Notes: generated from the letters alone by a model not told the origin. 64,000 nt of DNA from Cytophagaceae bacterium ABcell3 (GCA_030913385.1 CP133159.1:952584-1016583); one strand, 5' to 3'. Positions 36,305 through 45,663 are shown, counted from the stretch's first letter. Program-made: numbers and translations.

Positions 36305-37462
36305 ATGAAGAAAATAAAGTTATCGGGATCCCGTAGAAATTTTTTGAAGAATTTTTCTGCAGGATTAGCTACAATGGCATTGGCGCCAGGCGCATCTATG
36401 GTTCAGTCGTGTACGTCTAAGGCCCAAGAAGACTTGCCCGAAGATCGCCAAGTTGGTATTGCTTTGTGTGGTTTGGGGTGGTACAGTACCGATCAATTAG
36501 GGCCGGCTTTGCTCGAGACAAAATACTGTCGGCTGGCCGGCGTAATTACAGGTACTCCTGAATCGGACGATAGGTTCTTGAAGAAGTATCAATTCCCAGA
36601 AGAGAATATTTTTAGTTATGAAGAATTTGACCGTTTGGCAGATAATGAAGATATCGATGTGGTGTATTTGGCGCTTCCACCTGCCCTGCATCCCGAGTTT
36701 GCCAAAAAAGCATTTCAGGCAGGCAAGCATGTAATTGTAGAAAAACCTATGGCGCCGACTGTGGAAGAGGCCAAAGAAATGCTGGAAGCCAGGGATGAAG
36801 CAGGGAAAATGATGTCTGTTGGCTATAGGGTACATTTTGATCCATACCACCAAGAGGTAAAGCGCTTGGGGCAAGAAGAAGTGTACGGTAGTGTAGAGAA
36901 AGCAGAAAATACCTTTGCTATGTACTGGGACCGTGGAGGGTGGAGAACAGACCGGGATTTAGGAGGAGGCTCTGTTTATGACCTAGGTACATATGTGATA
37001 CAGGCCGCCATCTATTCCACTGGAGAGGTTCCCGTAGCTGTTAGGGCAGAAGCACAGGAAAAGCAGCGTCCTGATAAGTTTGAAGGGGTAGATGAGAGTA
37101 TGAAGTTTACATTGGAATTTCCTTCCGGAGCCGAGGCTGAATGTGAAACAAACTTTTGGAAAGATGAAGATATTTTAAAAGTGGAGACCGCTGAGGGGTA
37201 TTTTGAAATAGAGCCTGCCTTTGACTATTACGGGCAGCGTGGTGAAACACACGAAGGCGTAATTCATTTTGGTCAGGTAAACCAGCAAGCAAGGCAAATG
37301 GACGATTTTGCGCAAAGAATCATAACTGGCGACCAAAATACTCCTGTCCCCGGCGAAATGGGGTTAAGGGACGTAAGGATCATTGAGGCGGTTTATCGCA
37401 GTGCTGAAACTGGCGAGCGGGTAGAAATTGACTATACCGATGATGAGAAAATTGTCAGTTGA
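36305..37462 (+). CDS. Gfo/Idh/MocA family oxidoreductase, Tat-exported
   Basis: 385 residues. The N-terminus carries a twin-arginine signal (GSRRNFLKNFSAGLATMALA). The Rossmann domain follows, then the family's EKPMAPTVEEAKEM motif with the catalytic-type Lys-Pro, and a C-terminal beta-sheet domain. It resembles glucose-fructose oxidoreductase, a periplasmic NADP-containing enzyme, which fits Tat export of a cofactor-loaded protein. The sugar substrate is unknown. Confidence 0.9.
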   Translation: MKKIKLSGSRRNFLKNFSAGLATMALAPGASMVQSCTSKAQEDLPEDRQVGIALCGLGWYSTDQLGPALLETKYCRLAGVITGTPESDDRFLKKYQFPEENIFSYEEFDRLADNEDIDVVYLALPPALHPEFAKKAFQAGKHVIVEKPMAPTVEEAKEMLEARDEAGKMMSVGYRVHFDPYHQEVKRLGQEEVYGSVEKAENTFAMYWDRGGWRTDRDLGGGSVYDLGTYVIQAAIYSTGEVPVAVRAEAQEKQRPDKFEGVDESMKFTLEFPSGAEAECETNFWKDEDILKVETAEGYFEIEPAFDYYGQRGETHEGVIHFGQVNQQARQMDDFAQRIITGDQNTPVPGEMGLRDVRIIEAVYRSAETGERVEIDYTDDEKIVS

Positions 37463-37649
37463 ACTATATATAATGCAAATATTCTAATAATGTGTAGGCG
37501 TTTCTCGCTTTACACATTATTAGGTTAGTTGTTCCCATATTCGTCTGGTGTTAAATTTATTACAAGTATTTTTTTTCTTCCTGATTTTTTAAAACAAACC
37601 TATCTTTTTTTTCTATGGTTTATATTCTAGGGACTAAGGTGAAAACGGC

Positions 37650-38312
37650 ATGTATATAATCAGAAATGAAGTAGAGTTTCCGGCTGGTACTGTTAAGTTG
37701 CAGGGCGAGCTGAGTGTGCCTGAAGATGCAATAGGCTTGGTTATCTTTTCGCATGGTAGTGGCAGCAGCAGGCATAGTGAAAGAAACAAACAGGTTGCAG
37801 CCCGGCTACAGGAAAACGGCTTTGCAACTTTTTTGTTTGACTTGCTTACAGAAGAGGAAGACCGGGTATTTGAAAACCGTTTCAATATTTCGCGGCTGGC
37901 AGACCGGCTGGTTTCTGCAACACGTTGGGTTACTGCTCAGAACGAAGTGCAGAATTTGCGGGCCGGTTTTTTCGGAGCGAGTACGGGCGCTGCATCTGCC
38001 TTGTTGGCGGCGTGTAGGTTAGGAAAGGGTGTTGTTCAAGCGGTTGTTTCCAGAGGTGGCCGCCCCGATTTGGCCGAAGGCGCCTATGGTAATATGGAGA
38101 CTCCAACCTTGCTGATTGTGGGAGGACTGGACGATGATGTACTTCAGCTTAACCAGAAAGCCTTGGAAGAAATTAAAAGTGAAAAAGCGCTCAAAGTAGT
38201 CGAAGGGGCTACGCACTTATTTGAAGAAAGCGGCACATTGGAAGAGGTGGCGGAACTTGCTGCTACTTGGTTTTCAAAATATCTTGGACAGAATGAATCG
38301 ATTAGGGTTTAA
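37650..38312 (+). CDS. Alpha/beta hydrolase, dienelactone-hydrolase-like
   Basis: 220 residues. Motifs are VIFSHGSGSSRHS (oxyanion region), the nucleophile elbow GFFGASTGAASALLAA (Ser in GAST), the acid in IVGGLDDDVLQLN, and His in VVEGATHLFEESG. It often occurs fused or paired with phosphoribosyltransferases, and here it is followed 5 bp later by one. The substrate is unknown. Confidence 0.88.
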   Translation: MYIIRNEVEFPAGTVKLQGELSVPEDAIGLVIFSHGSGSSRHSERNKQVAARLQENGFATFLFDLLTEEEDRVFENRFNISRLADRLVSATRWVTAQNEVQNLRAGFFGASTGAASALLAACRLGKGVVQAVVSRGGRPDLAEGAYGNMETPTLLIVGGLDDDVLQLNQKALEEIKSEKALKVVEGATHLFEESGTLEEVAELAATWFSKYLGQNESIRV

Positions 38313-38317
38313 AAAGG

Positions 38318-38956
38318 ATGAATATGGTGGTATTTAAAGACAGAATAGAAGCAGGAGTAAAGTTAAGCCAAGAATTGCGAGAATACCGGAATAGCGACGC
38401 TATTGTATTGGCTGTCCCAAGAGGCGGTGTAGCTGTGGGGTACACAGTGGCAACAGAATTGAACCTGCCTCTGGGTGTGGTAATGATCAAAAAGATCTGC
38501 CATCCCAGCAAGCCCAATTCTGCTATTGGTTCAGTGAGCCCATACGGCAAAATTATCAATCATAGTGCGGATGTTTCTCAAGAATATATTGATGCCGAAA
38601 CGCATAGAATACGACAAGATTTGAAAGAAAGACACCGGTTTTACCTTAAAGGGCGAGAACCCTTTGATGTTGCCGACCGGACTGTTATTCTCGTGGACGA
38701 TGGTATTGAGACAGGAAGCACGCTCAATGCGGCTGTGGAAATGATCAAGCACAACCAGCCATCGGAAATTATCTTGGCAGCGCCTGTTGCTCCTTATCAC
38801 ATGACGGAAAGTTTTAAGAACCTAGTAGATGATGTATTGGTATACCATGTGCCGCAGGTGTTTTTTTCTGTTAAGCGATATTATGAAGACTTTAGGGAGA
38901 TATCGGACGAAGAAGCTATAGGTATGTTGCGTAGGGCGAATAGTATTGAAGTGTAG
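38318..38956 (+). CDS. Phosphoribosyltransferase family protein
   Basis: 212 residues. The PRPP-binding motif VILVDDGIETGSTLNAAV (about residues 127-144) is clear, and the N-terminus has the AVPRGGVAVGYTVA flexible-loop region typical of this family. It is cytoplasmic with substrate unknown. It is translationally close to the hydrolase gene (5-bp gap), consistent with the known hydrolase/PRTase pairing in many bacteria. Confidence 0.9.
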   Translation: MNMVVFKDRIEAGVKLSQELREYRNSDAIVLAVPRGGVAVGYTVATELNLPLGVVMIKKICHPSKPNSAIGSVSPYGKIINHSADVSQEYIDAETHRIRQDLKERHRFYLKGREPFDVADRTVILVDDGIETGSTLNAAVEMIKHNQPSEIILAAPVAPYHMTESFKNLVDDVLVYHVPQVFFSVKRYYEDFREISDEEAIGMLRRANSIEV

Positions 38957-39106
38957 ACTGTTGTGGTTTTTGATTTTTGATTGATATTTTTTACCGACCC
39001 AATTTTTATGCAGTTATTTATTTCAAATATGGTAGCAAAAGGTTTTGTCTTGGAAAAAAAACTTGCTCGACTTAACTTCGTGGAACACCCCAATAATTAA
39101 GCACCT

Positions 39107-39745
39107 ATGAAGATTGTTTGCATTAGCGACACACACTCTTACCACCACAATTTATTGGACTTGCCAGATGGAGATGTTCTAGTACATGCAGGAGATGTTT
39201 CTTCCAGAGGACATGCAAGCGAGGTGGAGGATTTTCTGATTTGGTTTAACGGTTTGCCGCACCCAAACAAGATTTTTATAGCCGGGAACCACGATTTTTT
39301 ATTTGAAGAAAATCCAAGGGCAGCGCAACAGCTGCTGGACAAATTCCCGGATATCATATATCTGGAGAACAGCGAAGCAGTGATAGAAGGGGTAAAGTTT
39401 TATGGATCGCCTGCCACGCCCTGGTTTTATGACTGGGCGTTTAACTACCAGCGTGGCGATGAGCTTAGGGGCATTTGGGAAAAAATCCCTGAAGATACCA
39501 ATGTTCTAATTACCCACGGTCCCGTTTATGGTGTCTTGGACCGTGTGCAGAGGGACAAAAGCAAGGTTGGCTGTAAAGACTTGCTAGAACGCATTAAAAA
39601 GCTCAAAAAACTTTCTCTCTTTGTATGTGGGCATATTCATGAATCATATGGGACAACCTTGCTAAAAGGGGTAAACTATGTAAACGCTTCTATATGTAAC
39701 CTGCAGTATAAGCCAATTCATAAACCTGTTGTGGTTGAGGTTTAG
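39107..39745 (+). CDS. Calcineurin-like metallophosphoesterase
   Basis: 212 residues. The metal-binding motifs are in order: SDTHSYHH, HAGDVSSRG, GNHDFL, THGPVYG and CGHIHESYG. It resembles the small MPPED/239AB-type phosphodiesterases. It is cytoplasmic with two metal ions, and the substrate is unknown. It is probably monocistronic. Confidence 0.9.
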   Translation: MKIVCISDTHSYHHNLLDLPDGDVLVHAGDVSSRGHASEVEDFLIWFNGLPHPNKIFIAGNHDFLFEENPRAAQQLLDKFPDIIYLENSEAVIEGVKFYGSPATPWFYDWAFNYQRGDELRGIWEKIPEDTNVLITHGPVYGVLDRVQRDKSKVGCKDLLERIKKLKKLSLFVCGHIHESYGTTLLKGVNYVNASICNLQYKPIHKPVVVEV

Positions 39746-39799
39746 ATAAGGTCTTGCACTCAGTTTATTCATAACAGAGTACTTATGCATGAATATTTA

Positions 39800-40362
39800 T
39801 TAGAGAAATACCCCCATTACAATCTTAACTGTATCATAGTTTCTATATGCTGCCCCTTGGGAGTTTAGCATATCATACCTAAAGTCTAGGTGAAGTATTT
39901 GGGTGGATGGAAGTTGCCTTTGAAGGCTTATGCCTAACCTAAATCCTCTTTCCAAGGCTTTATGTCTTTGCATATTATCTGTTACGTTAGTAAATAGGAT
40001 CCCCGCCTGTGCATATATGGCACTTGGTTTATTTTGGAAGATCAGGAAAGAGGTTGATGGGACTACTTGGATAAACCGTAATAGGGAATCTTTTTGAGAA
40101 AGCGCTGGGGTGGTTCTTGACCCATTTATATCTACATTAAATGTGATATTTCTTCTTCCAATGTCAAATCTAGTGCCAAGCCCCCACTGGAACATGCTAC
40201 TCATTCCATAGGCATCTCTTATGAAGTCACTTTGTATTAAACTTATCCCACTTTCTAAATGGATGTAAACATGGTGCTTTCTACCAGTTGAATCTATAGC
40301 TGCTTGGGAAAGCTAGTAAAGAAAGCAAATAATGCAAAAGCGCATAGCAGGACCTTTTTCAT
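39800..40362 (-). pseudogene. Outer-membrane beta-barrel protein, frameshifted
   Basis: The 3' part (39800-40204 and its upstream extension) encodes a barrel-like protein (HHVYIHLESGISLIQ, then FQWGLGTRFDIG) ending in a strand, VKIVMGVFL. The start ATG at 40362 opens a clean signal peptide (MKKVLLCAFALFAFFT) but reaches a TAG seven codons later. Adding one base near 40310 (in CTTTCCC) joins the signal peptide to the sequence LSQAAIDSTGRKHH and the rest of the barrel. So it is one gene with a single-base deletion, either real inactivation or a sequencing error. Confidence 0.7.
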
Positions 40363-40919
40363 ATATCTTTAATTAACTCCCTAATATAGATAAACTTCAT
40401 AATTTAAGCATAAAAAAATAGGGTCGGGAACAACTTTTTTGCATAAAGTCTATCGACCTGACGGTGTATAAAAAATGAAACTCTGGAACGCTGACAATTC
40501 ATCTTCGGGGGGAGGTGAAGTTGCCAGGTTTTAATTGAAAACTGTAGCGGAAGGGGGTATTGTAAAAAGCTATATTTACACCTTTATAAAAACTCTTGTT
40601 TTTTTAAGTTTGCTATGTTGCGAGATCTTTGACATATCAGAAACAGCAGTACCGGAATAATATAAACAAATAAAATTGTCTGCACAAAAAATTAGCCCGT
40701 ATTAGAGGAATGGTGGCCATAATTAGAATAACGGCAAATGGGAATAAGATAATACGATACAGAACCTTCTATAATAGAATCTAAAACAAATTCTGTCACT
40801 TTCGATTAATGACTTAAAGGTAATTTCGACAAACAGTTTTTGTATTTGCTGATTTTTTGCGTAATTACAAACCTCCTTTATCGTTGATACGTTGTATAGA
40901 TATAAAAGAACCTGGAAAA
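40363..40919. other. Gap upstream of hicBA containing a solitary CRISPR-repeat fragment
   Basis: About 557 bases without a supported gene. The one recognisable item is the CRISPR-repeat-like 27-mer at 40621-40647. The hicB promoter should lie in the right half. A TTG-start extension of hicB from 40857 is possible but less likely. Confidence 0.6.
40621..40647 (+). repeat. Solitary degenerate CRISPR repeat (3' half)
   Basis: The last 25 bases match the 3' half of the 47-bp array repeat at 23 of 25 positions (AGATCTTTGACATATCAGAA versus AGATCTTTGAAATATCGGAA, both then ACAGC). The 5' half is not preserved. It is in the same orientation as the array, 1.2 kb to its left and upstream of hicBA. It shares the G-to-A change in TATCAGAAACAG with the fragment at 41721. 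Confidence 0.85.
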
Positions 40920-41300
40920 ATGGAAGAGAAAAAAGAGTTCTTAAAAATTAATTTTCGTAAAAGATCAGCATCAGGAGTATTTGTTATTTTCGACCTTGAT
41001 GATCATGGTCATAAAATAGCTTACTTGCCTTCTTTTAACCTGAGCGGTTACGGTCAAACGAAAGAAGAGGCTCACGACATGCTTATCAATGAGGTTCTTG
41101 TGGACTTTTTAGAGAATCTTACAGCCTTGCCCGAATACCTGGCAATGGAAGAATTAACAAAGTTTGGTTGGAAAAGAAATAAAATACTAAAAAAACAGTT
41201 TACCAAGCCCGCCTTTGTTGACAAAGAAGGCGTATTAAAAAACTTTAACCTGTCAGAAACGACAGTGATACAAGAGAATTTAATAGAAGTTAATGAGTAA
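40920..41300 (+). CDS. hicB: HicB-like antitoxin
   Basis: 126 residues from ATG 40920, chosen over TTG 40857 because MEEKKEFLKINFRK begins the conserved fold. The N-terminal half matches the HicB partial RNase-H-like fold (KIAYLPSFNLSGYGQTKEEAHDML). The C-terminal half is longer than usual and has no clear DNA-binding motif. It overlaps hicA by 8 bp, giving antitoxin-first order, the reverse of the common hicA-hicB order. It should neutralise the HicA ribonuclease and repress the operon. Confidence 0.75.
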   Translation: MEEKKEFLKINFRKRSASGVFVIFDLDDHGHKIAYLPSFNLSGYGQTKEEAHDMLINEVLVDFLENLTALPEYLAMEELTKFGWKRNKILKKQFTKPAFVDKEGVLKNFNLSETTVIQENLIEVNE

Positions 41301-41532
41301 TTATCGCCCAATAAAAGTTAAGTGCTGGGAGAATTTTTTAAAGTCACAAGGTTGCTATTTTAAACAAACCTCTAAGGGCTCACATCACAAATGGAGGTGT
41401 CCGAACTGTATTCAGTCAATAGTATTCAGAGGAGCCGAAAAGGAAATTCCCTTTTTTCATATAAGTACCAATCTAACTTCAATGGGTGTTACGAAGGATT
41501 TTTTTCTTGACTGGGTAGAAAAAAACTGCTAG
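41293..41532 (+). CDS. hicA: HicA-like mRNA interferase toxin
   Basis: 79 residues. The HicA double-stranded-RNA-binding-like fold is suggested by the start KCWENFLKSQGCYFKQ and the hallmark GSHHKWRC, whose His is the catalytic residue in HicA. A CPNC pair and a C-terminal ITSMGVTKDFFLDW-like helix follow. HicA cleaves mRNA when not bound by HicB. The start codon lies inside the end of hicB, so the pair is translationally coupled. Fragments of CRISPR repeats lie on both sides of the pair. Confidence 0.75.
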   Translation: MSNYRPIKVKCWENFLKSQGCYFKQTSKGSHHKWRCPNCIQSIVFRGAEKEIPFFHISTNLTSMGVTKDFFLDWVEKNC

Positions 41533-41720
41533 TCAAAATATCCTCTACCAACGGTGGTGTGTGTTGCAGACCAGGGAGACCACAGTAGTAGCTTTCAAAG
41601 TTTCTGATTAACAGTTGGTATCCATGGTTGGTGGCTCACTAACCACCTGCAAGTGATCAATTAGAATCATTTTATTACATTTTAGATGCTAGTTTAATAA
41701 GCCAATTACTTTTAACTTAT

Positions 41721-41776
41721 CTATCAGAAACAGTCAGTCTTGTGCTTTTTTGTGAAGTTTTTAGTTGTGATTTGCT
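41721..41776 (+). repeat. Degenerate CRISPR repeat-spacer-repeat unit
   Basis: CTATCAGAAACAGT (41721-41734) matches the 3' end of the array repeat with one internal difference. It is followed by exactly 29 bases (41735-41763) and then GTTGTGATTTGCT (41764-41776), a perfect match to the first 13 bases of the repeat. The array's own spacers are 29 or 30 bp. The 13 preserved bases are those that pair with the tracrRNA lower stem. The rest of the second repeat is lost. Confidence 0.85.
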
Positions 41777-41817
41777 TTATTCACTGTTGTGTCTGATTTT
41801 CAATGGTGTTCATGAGG

Positions 41818-41867
41818 CCTCAGGTTGTTTGAGTAATAAATATTTATAATTGCAAAACAACCTGAGG
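41818..41867. repeat. 13-bp perfect inverted repeat at the array edge
   Basis: CCTCAGGTTGTTT (41818-41830) is mirrored exactly at 41855-41867 around a 24-nt AT-rich loop. The right arm covers the first bases of the degenerate first repeat. It has no T-run and so is not a standard terminator. Confidence 0.8.
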
Positions 41868-44800
41868 GTTCAATTTCAGATCTTTGAAATATCGGAAACA
41901 GCGATTGGATATAGTGTTATATCTTGAGTCCTGTTGTGATTTGCTCTCAAACTTAGATCTTTGAAATATCGGAAACAGCAAAAATGTGCGACTTCACAGG
42001 ATATAACAAGTTGTGATTTGCTCTCAAACTTAGATCTTTGAAATATCGGAAACAGCATACAACAGAATGGAGCCAGTCAAACAATGTTGTGATTTGCTCT
42101 CAAACTTAGATCTTTGAAATATCGGAAACAGCGCTTGACCATGCTAGGTGGCAAGGCTGAGCGTTGTGATTTGCTCTCAAACTTAGATCTTTGAAATATC
42201 GGAAACAGCAGCATGGGAGAAGATAAGGAATCGAAAGGGGTTGTGATTTGCTCTCAAACTTAGATCTTTGAAATATCGGAAACAGCAGTTTGTGAGACTT
42301 ATAAACTTCCATACTGTTGTGATTTGCTCTCAAACTTAGATCTTTGAAATATCGGAAACAGCTGTTGATGTAGTTTCTTTTTCTGTGTTTCGGTTGTGAT
42401 TTGCTCTCAAACTTAGATCTTTGAAATATCGGAAACAGCACAGAATGGGTGTTAAATGGAGAAAGATTGTTGTGATTTGCTCTCAAACTTAGATCTTTGA
42501 AATATCGGAAACAGCGAGAACGGTCAGAATAACGATGGAGGACTGTTGTGATTTGCTCTCAAACTTAGATCTTTGAAATATCGGAAACAGCTAGTATGTA
42601 TGCTGCGCAATGCCTTGCATAGTTGTGATTTGCTCTCAAACTTAGATCTTTGAAATATCGGAAACAGCTACATTAAGCTTTCTTCAAATTTATTGACGTT
42701 GTGATTTGCTCTCAAACTTAGATCTTTGAAATATCGGAAACAGCTCATGAAGTGTTCTTGTTCGGTGATTTTGCGTTGTGATTTGCTCTCAAACTTAGAT
42801 CTTTGAAATATCGGAAACAGCTCCCGAAGAAGCCGTTACGCCTCATCCTACGTTGTGATTTGCTCTCAAACTTAGATCTTTGAAATATCGGAAACAGCGT
42901 GCAAGGGCTTAGGGCAGACATTAACAGGGTTGTGATTTGCTCTCAAACTTAGATCTTTGAAATATCGGAAACAGCTTTGATCATTACCATTATCTTTACC
43001 AGCGGTTGTGATTTGCTCTCAAACTTAGATCTTTGAAATATCGGAAACAGCGCAATCGATGTAAAACATAAGAGGAGAAAAGTTGTGATTTGCTCTCAAA
43101 CTTAGATCTTTGAAATATCGGAAACAGCGTGCATGGACTGAGCCTGGCAAAAGCAACGGTTGTGATTTGCTCTCAAACTTAGATCTTTGAAATATCGGAA
43201 ACAGCGGCAGCTCTTAATAGACCTGTCCGACCACAGTTGTGATTTGCTCTCAAACTTAGATCTTTGAAATATCGGAAACAGCTCCTCGCTTCCGGCTTAT
43301 GATTACTACCTGTTGTGATTTGCTCTCAAACTTAGATCTTTGAAATATCGGAAACAGCGCGGGGTTATATAAGGAAGTTGCGGAATATGTTGTGATTTGC
43401 TCTCAAACTTAGATCTTTGAAATATCGGAAACAGCCCGTAAGGCTCCGGCAAGCTCGGAGAGTACGTTGTGATTTGCTCTCAAACTTAGATCTTTGAAAT
43501 ATCGGAAACAGCGAACTGATACCTATCAGAAAGGCGATCATAGTTGTGATTTGCTCTCAAACTTAGATCTTTGAAATATCGGAAACAGCCTGTAGCAGTT
43601 GGTTTCGTCCGGTCAGTAGTTGTGATTTGCTCTCAAACTTAGATCTTTGAAATATCGGAAACAGCAAAAAGGGTGGTCTAAAAAGCACATTGAGAGTTGT
43701 GATTTGCTCTCAAACTTAGATCTTTGAAATATCGGAAACAGCCGGTAAAATTTTTAGAATCCCCGAAAACAAGTTGTGATTTGCTCTCAAACTTAGATCT
43801 TTGAAATATCGGAAACAGCGAGAAAAAGCTGATGCAGTCTATGAGGACTGTTGTGATTTGCTCTCAAACTTAGATCTTTGAAATATCGGAAACAGCAGGA
43901 TTCTTGCTGTTACTCTTAAAACCGCAGTTGTGATTTGCTCTCAAACTTAGATCTTTGAAATATCGGAAACAGCTGGCAAACTTACGCTGGTAGGCACAGG
44001 GTGTTGTGATTTGCTCTCAAACTTAGATCTTTGAAATATCGGAAACAGCTGGCAAAAAGCACAATCCTAAAGGGCTTAGTTGTGATTTGCTCTCAAACTT
44101 AGATCTTTGAAATATCGGAAACAGCTGTTTTATTTACTGTGACCCTCCCTACCTGTTGTGATTTGCTCTCAAACTTAGATCTTTGAAATATCGGAAACAG
44201 CTTTGACCGCTCACATGGCTGGTGATGTGGAGTTGTGATTTGCTCTCAAACTTAGATCTTTGAAATATCGGAAACAGCTTTCCAAGATCGTGGGATAACT
44301 CACGACAAGTTGTGATTTGCTCTCAAACTTAGATCTTTGAAATATCGGAAACAGCAGGATATTGAAAACCTAAGAAACGTCATTGTTGTGATTTGCTCTC
44401 AAACTTAGATCTTTGAAATATCGGAAACAGCGAGGGGAGCGGTAACCATATCCACGAGTTTGTTGTGATTTGCTCTCAAACTTAGATCTTTGAAATATCG
44501 GAAACAGCTTCTTGGAGGTAAAACACTTACTGCCGCCAGTTGTGATTTGCTCTCAAACTTAGATCTTTGAAATATCGGAAACAGCCGCTTAACCGCTACT
44601 CCGCTAAGGAGCTGCGTTGTGATTTGCTCTCAAACTTAGATCTTTGAAATATCGGAAACAGCCTAAGCATCTCCACTAAAACAGCACATGTAGTTGTGAT
44701 TTGCTCTCAAACTTAGATCTTTGAAATATCGGAAACAGCAATTAAGGGAATGGCAAAGAAAAAATACATGTTGTGATTTGCTCTCAAACTTAGATCTTTG

Positions 44801-45663
44801 AAATATCGGAAACAGCATTGAAGAGTTAAGGATTACAGAAGAAACTGTTGTGATTTGCTCTCAAACTTAGATCTTTGAAATATCGGAAACAGCATGATCG
44901 GAGTCGTGCTTTTGCGTATAACTGTTGTGATTTGCTCTCAAACTTAGATCTTTGAAATATCGGAAACAGCACAGGATGCCCTCAATACTTGCCGTTCACA
45001 GTTGTGATTTGCTCTCAAACTTAGATCTTTGAAATATCGGAAACAGCGTCGCTGTACTGTTTCTATAAAAGCTTAAAGTTGTGATTTGCTCTCAAACTTA
45101 GATCTTTGAAATATCGGAAACAGCAGGTTTTAGTCCGCTCCTTTTCAGTAAACTGTTGTGATTTGCTCTCAAACTTAGATCTTTGAAATATCGGAAACAG
45201 CATACAGTATCTTTATATCATAATCATTAAGGTTGTGATTTGCTCTCAAACTTAGATCTTTGAAATATCGGAAACAGCAATTAAGGGAATGGCAAAGAAA
45301 AAATACATGTTGTGATTTGCTCTCAAACTTAGATCTTTGAAATATCGGAAACAGCTATAGACCTTTCAAGAAACAAAAGGTTTGTGTTGTGATTTGCTCT
45401 CAAACTTAGATCTTTGAAATATCGGAAACAGCAAGGTCTATAACAGAACTACCTTCACATCTGTTGTGATTTGCTCTCAAACTTAGATCTTTGAAATATC
45501 GGAAACAGCTCTGACAGTTGGTTTTACGGCTGTGCGTTGGTTGTGATTTGCTCTCAAACTTAGATCTTTGAAATATCGGAAACAGCTTTCAATGAAGAGA
45601 CTAAAAGGTATTACTAGTTGTGATTTGCTCTCAAACTTAGATCTTTGAAATATCGGAAACAGC
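41856..45663 (+). CRISPR. Type II-C CRISPR array: 49 full repeats plus one degenerate repeat, 49 spacers
   Basis: The repeat is 47 bp, starting GTTGTGATTTGCTCTCAAAC and ending ATATCGGAAACAGC. Full copies run from 41933 to 45663 and look identical to each other. The first repeat (41856-41902) keeps only its 3' 26 bases. Spacers are 29 or 30 bp (12 of 29, the rest 30). The 30-bp spacer at 44740-44769 is repeated exactly at 45279-45308. In crRNA orientation, which is fixed by the tracrRNA anti-repeat, the array reads on the plus strand toward cas2. Its 3' end is followed by a 112-bp AT-rich stretch and a terminator. Confidence 0.99.
41934..41963 (+). promoter_or_regulatory. Putative promoter inside each CRISPR repeat
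   Basis: Shown for the first full repeat. TTG at repeat positions 2-4 is followed after exactly 19 bases by GATCTTTG (positions 24-31). This resembles the Bacteroidota -33/-7 consensus (TTG, 19 bp, TAnnTTTG) except for the first two bases. Transcription would start near repeat position 37 and run into the next spacer, as known for repeat-embedded promoters in some type II-C arrays. It is an inference from the motif. Confidence 0.45.
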
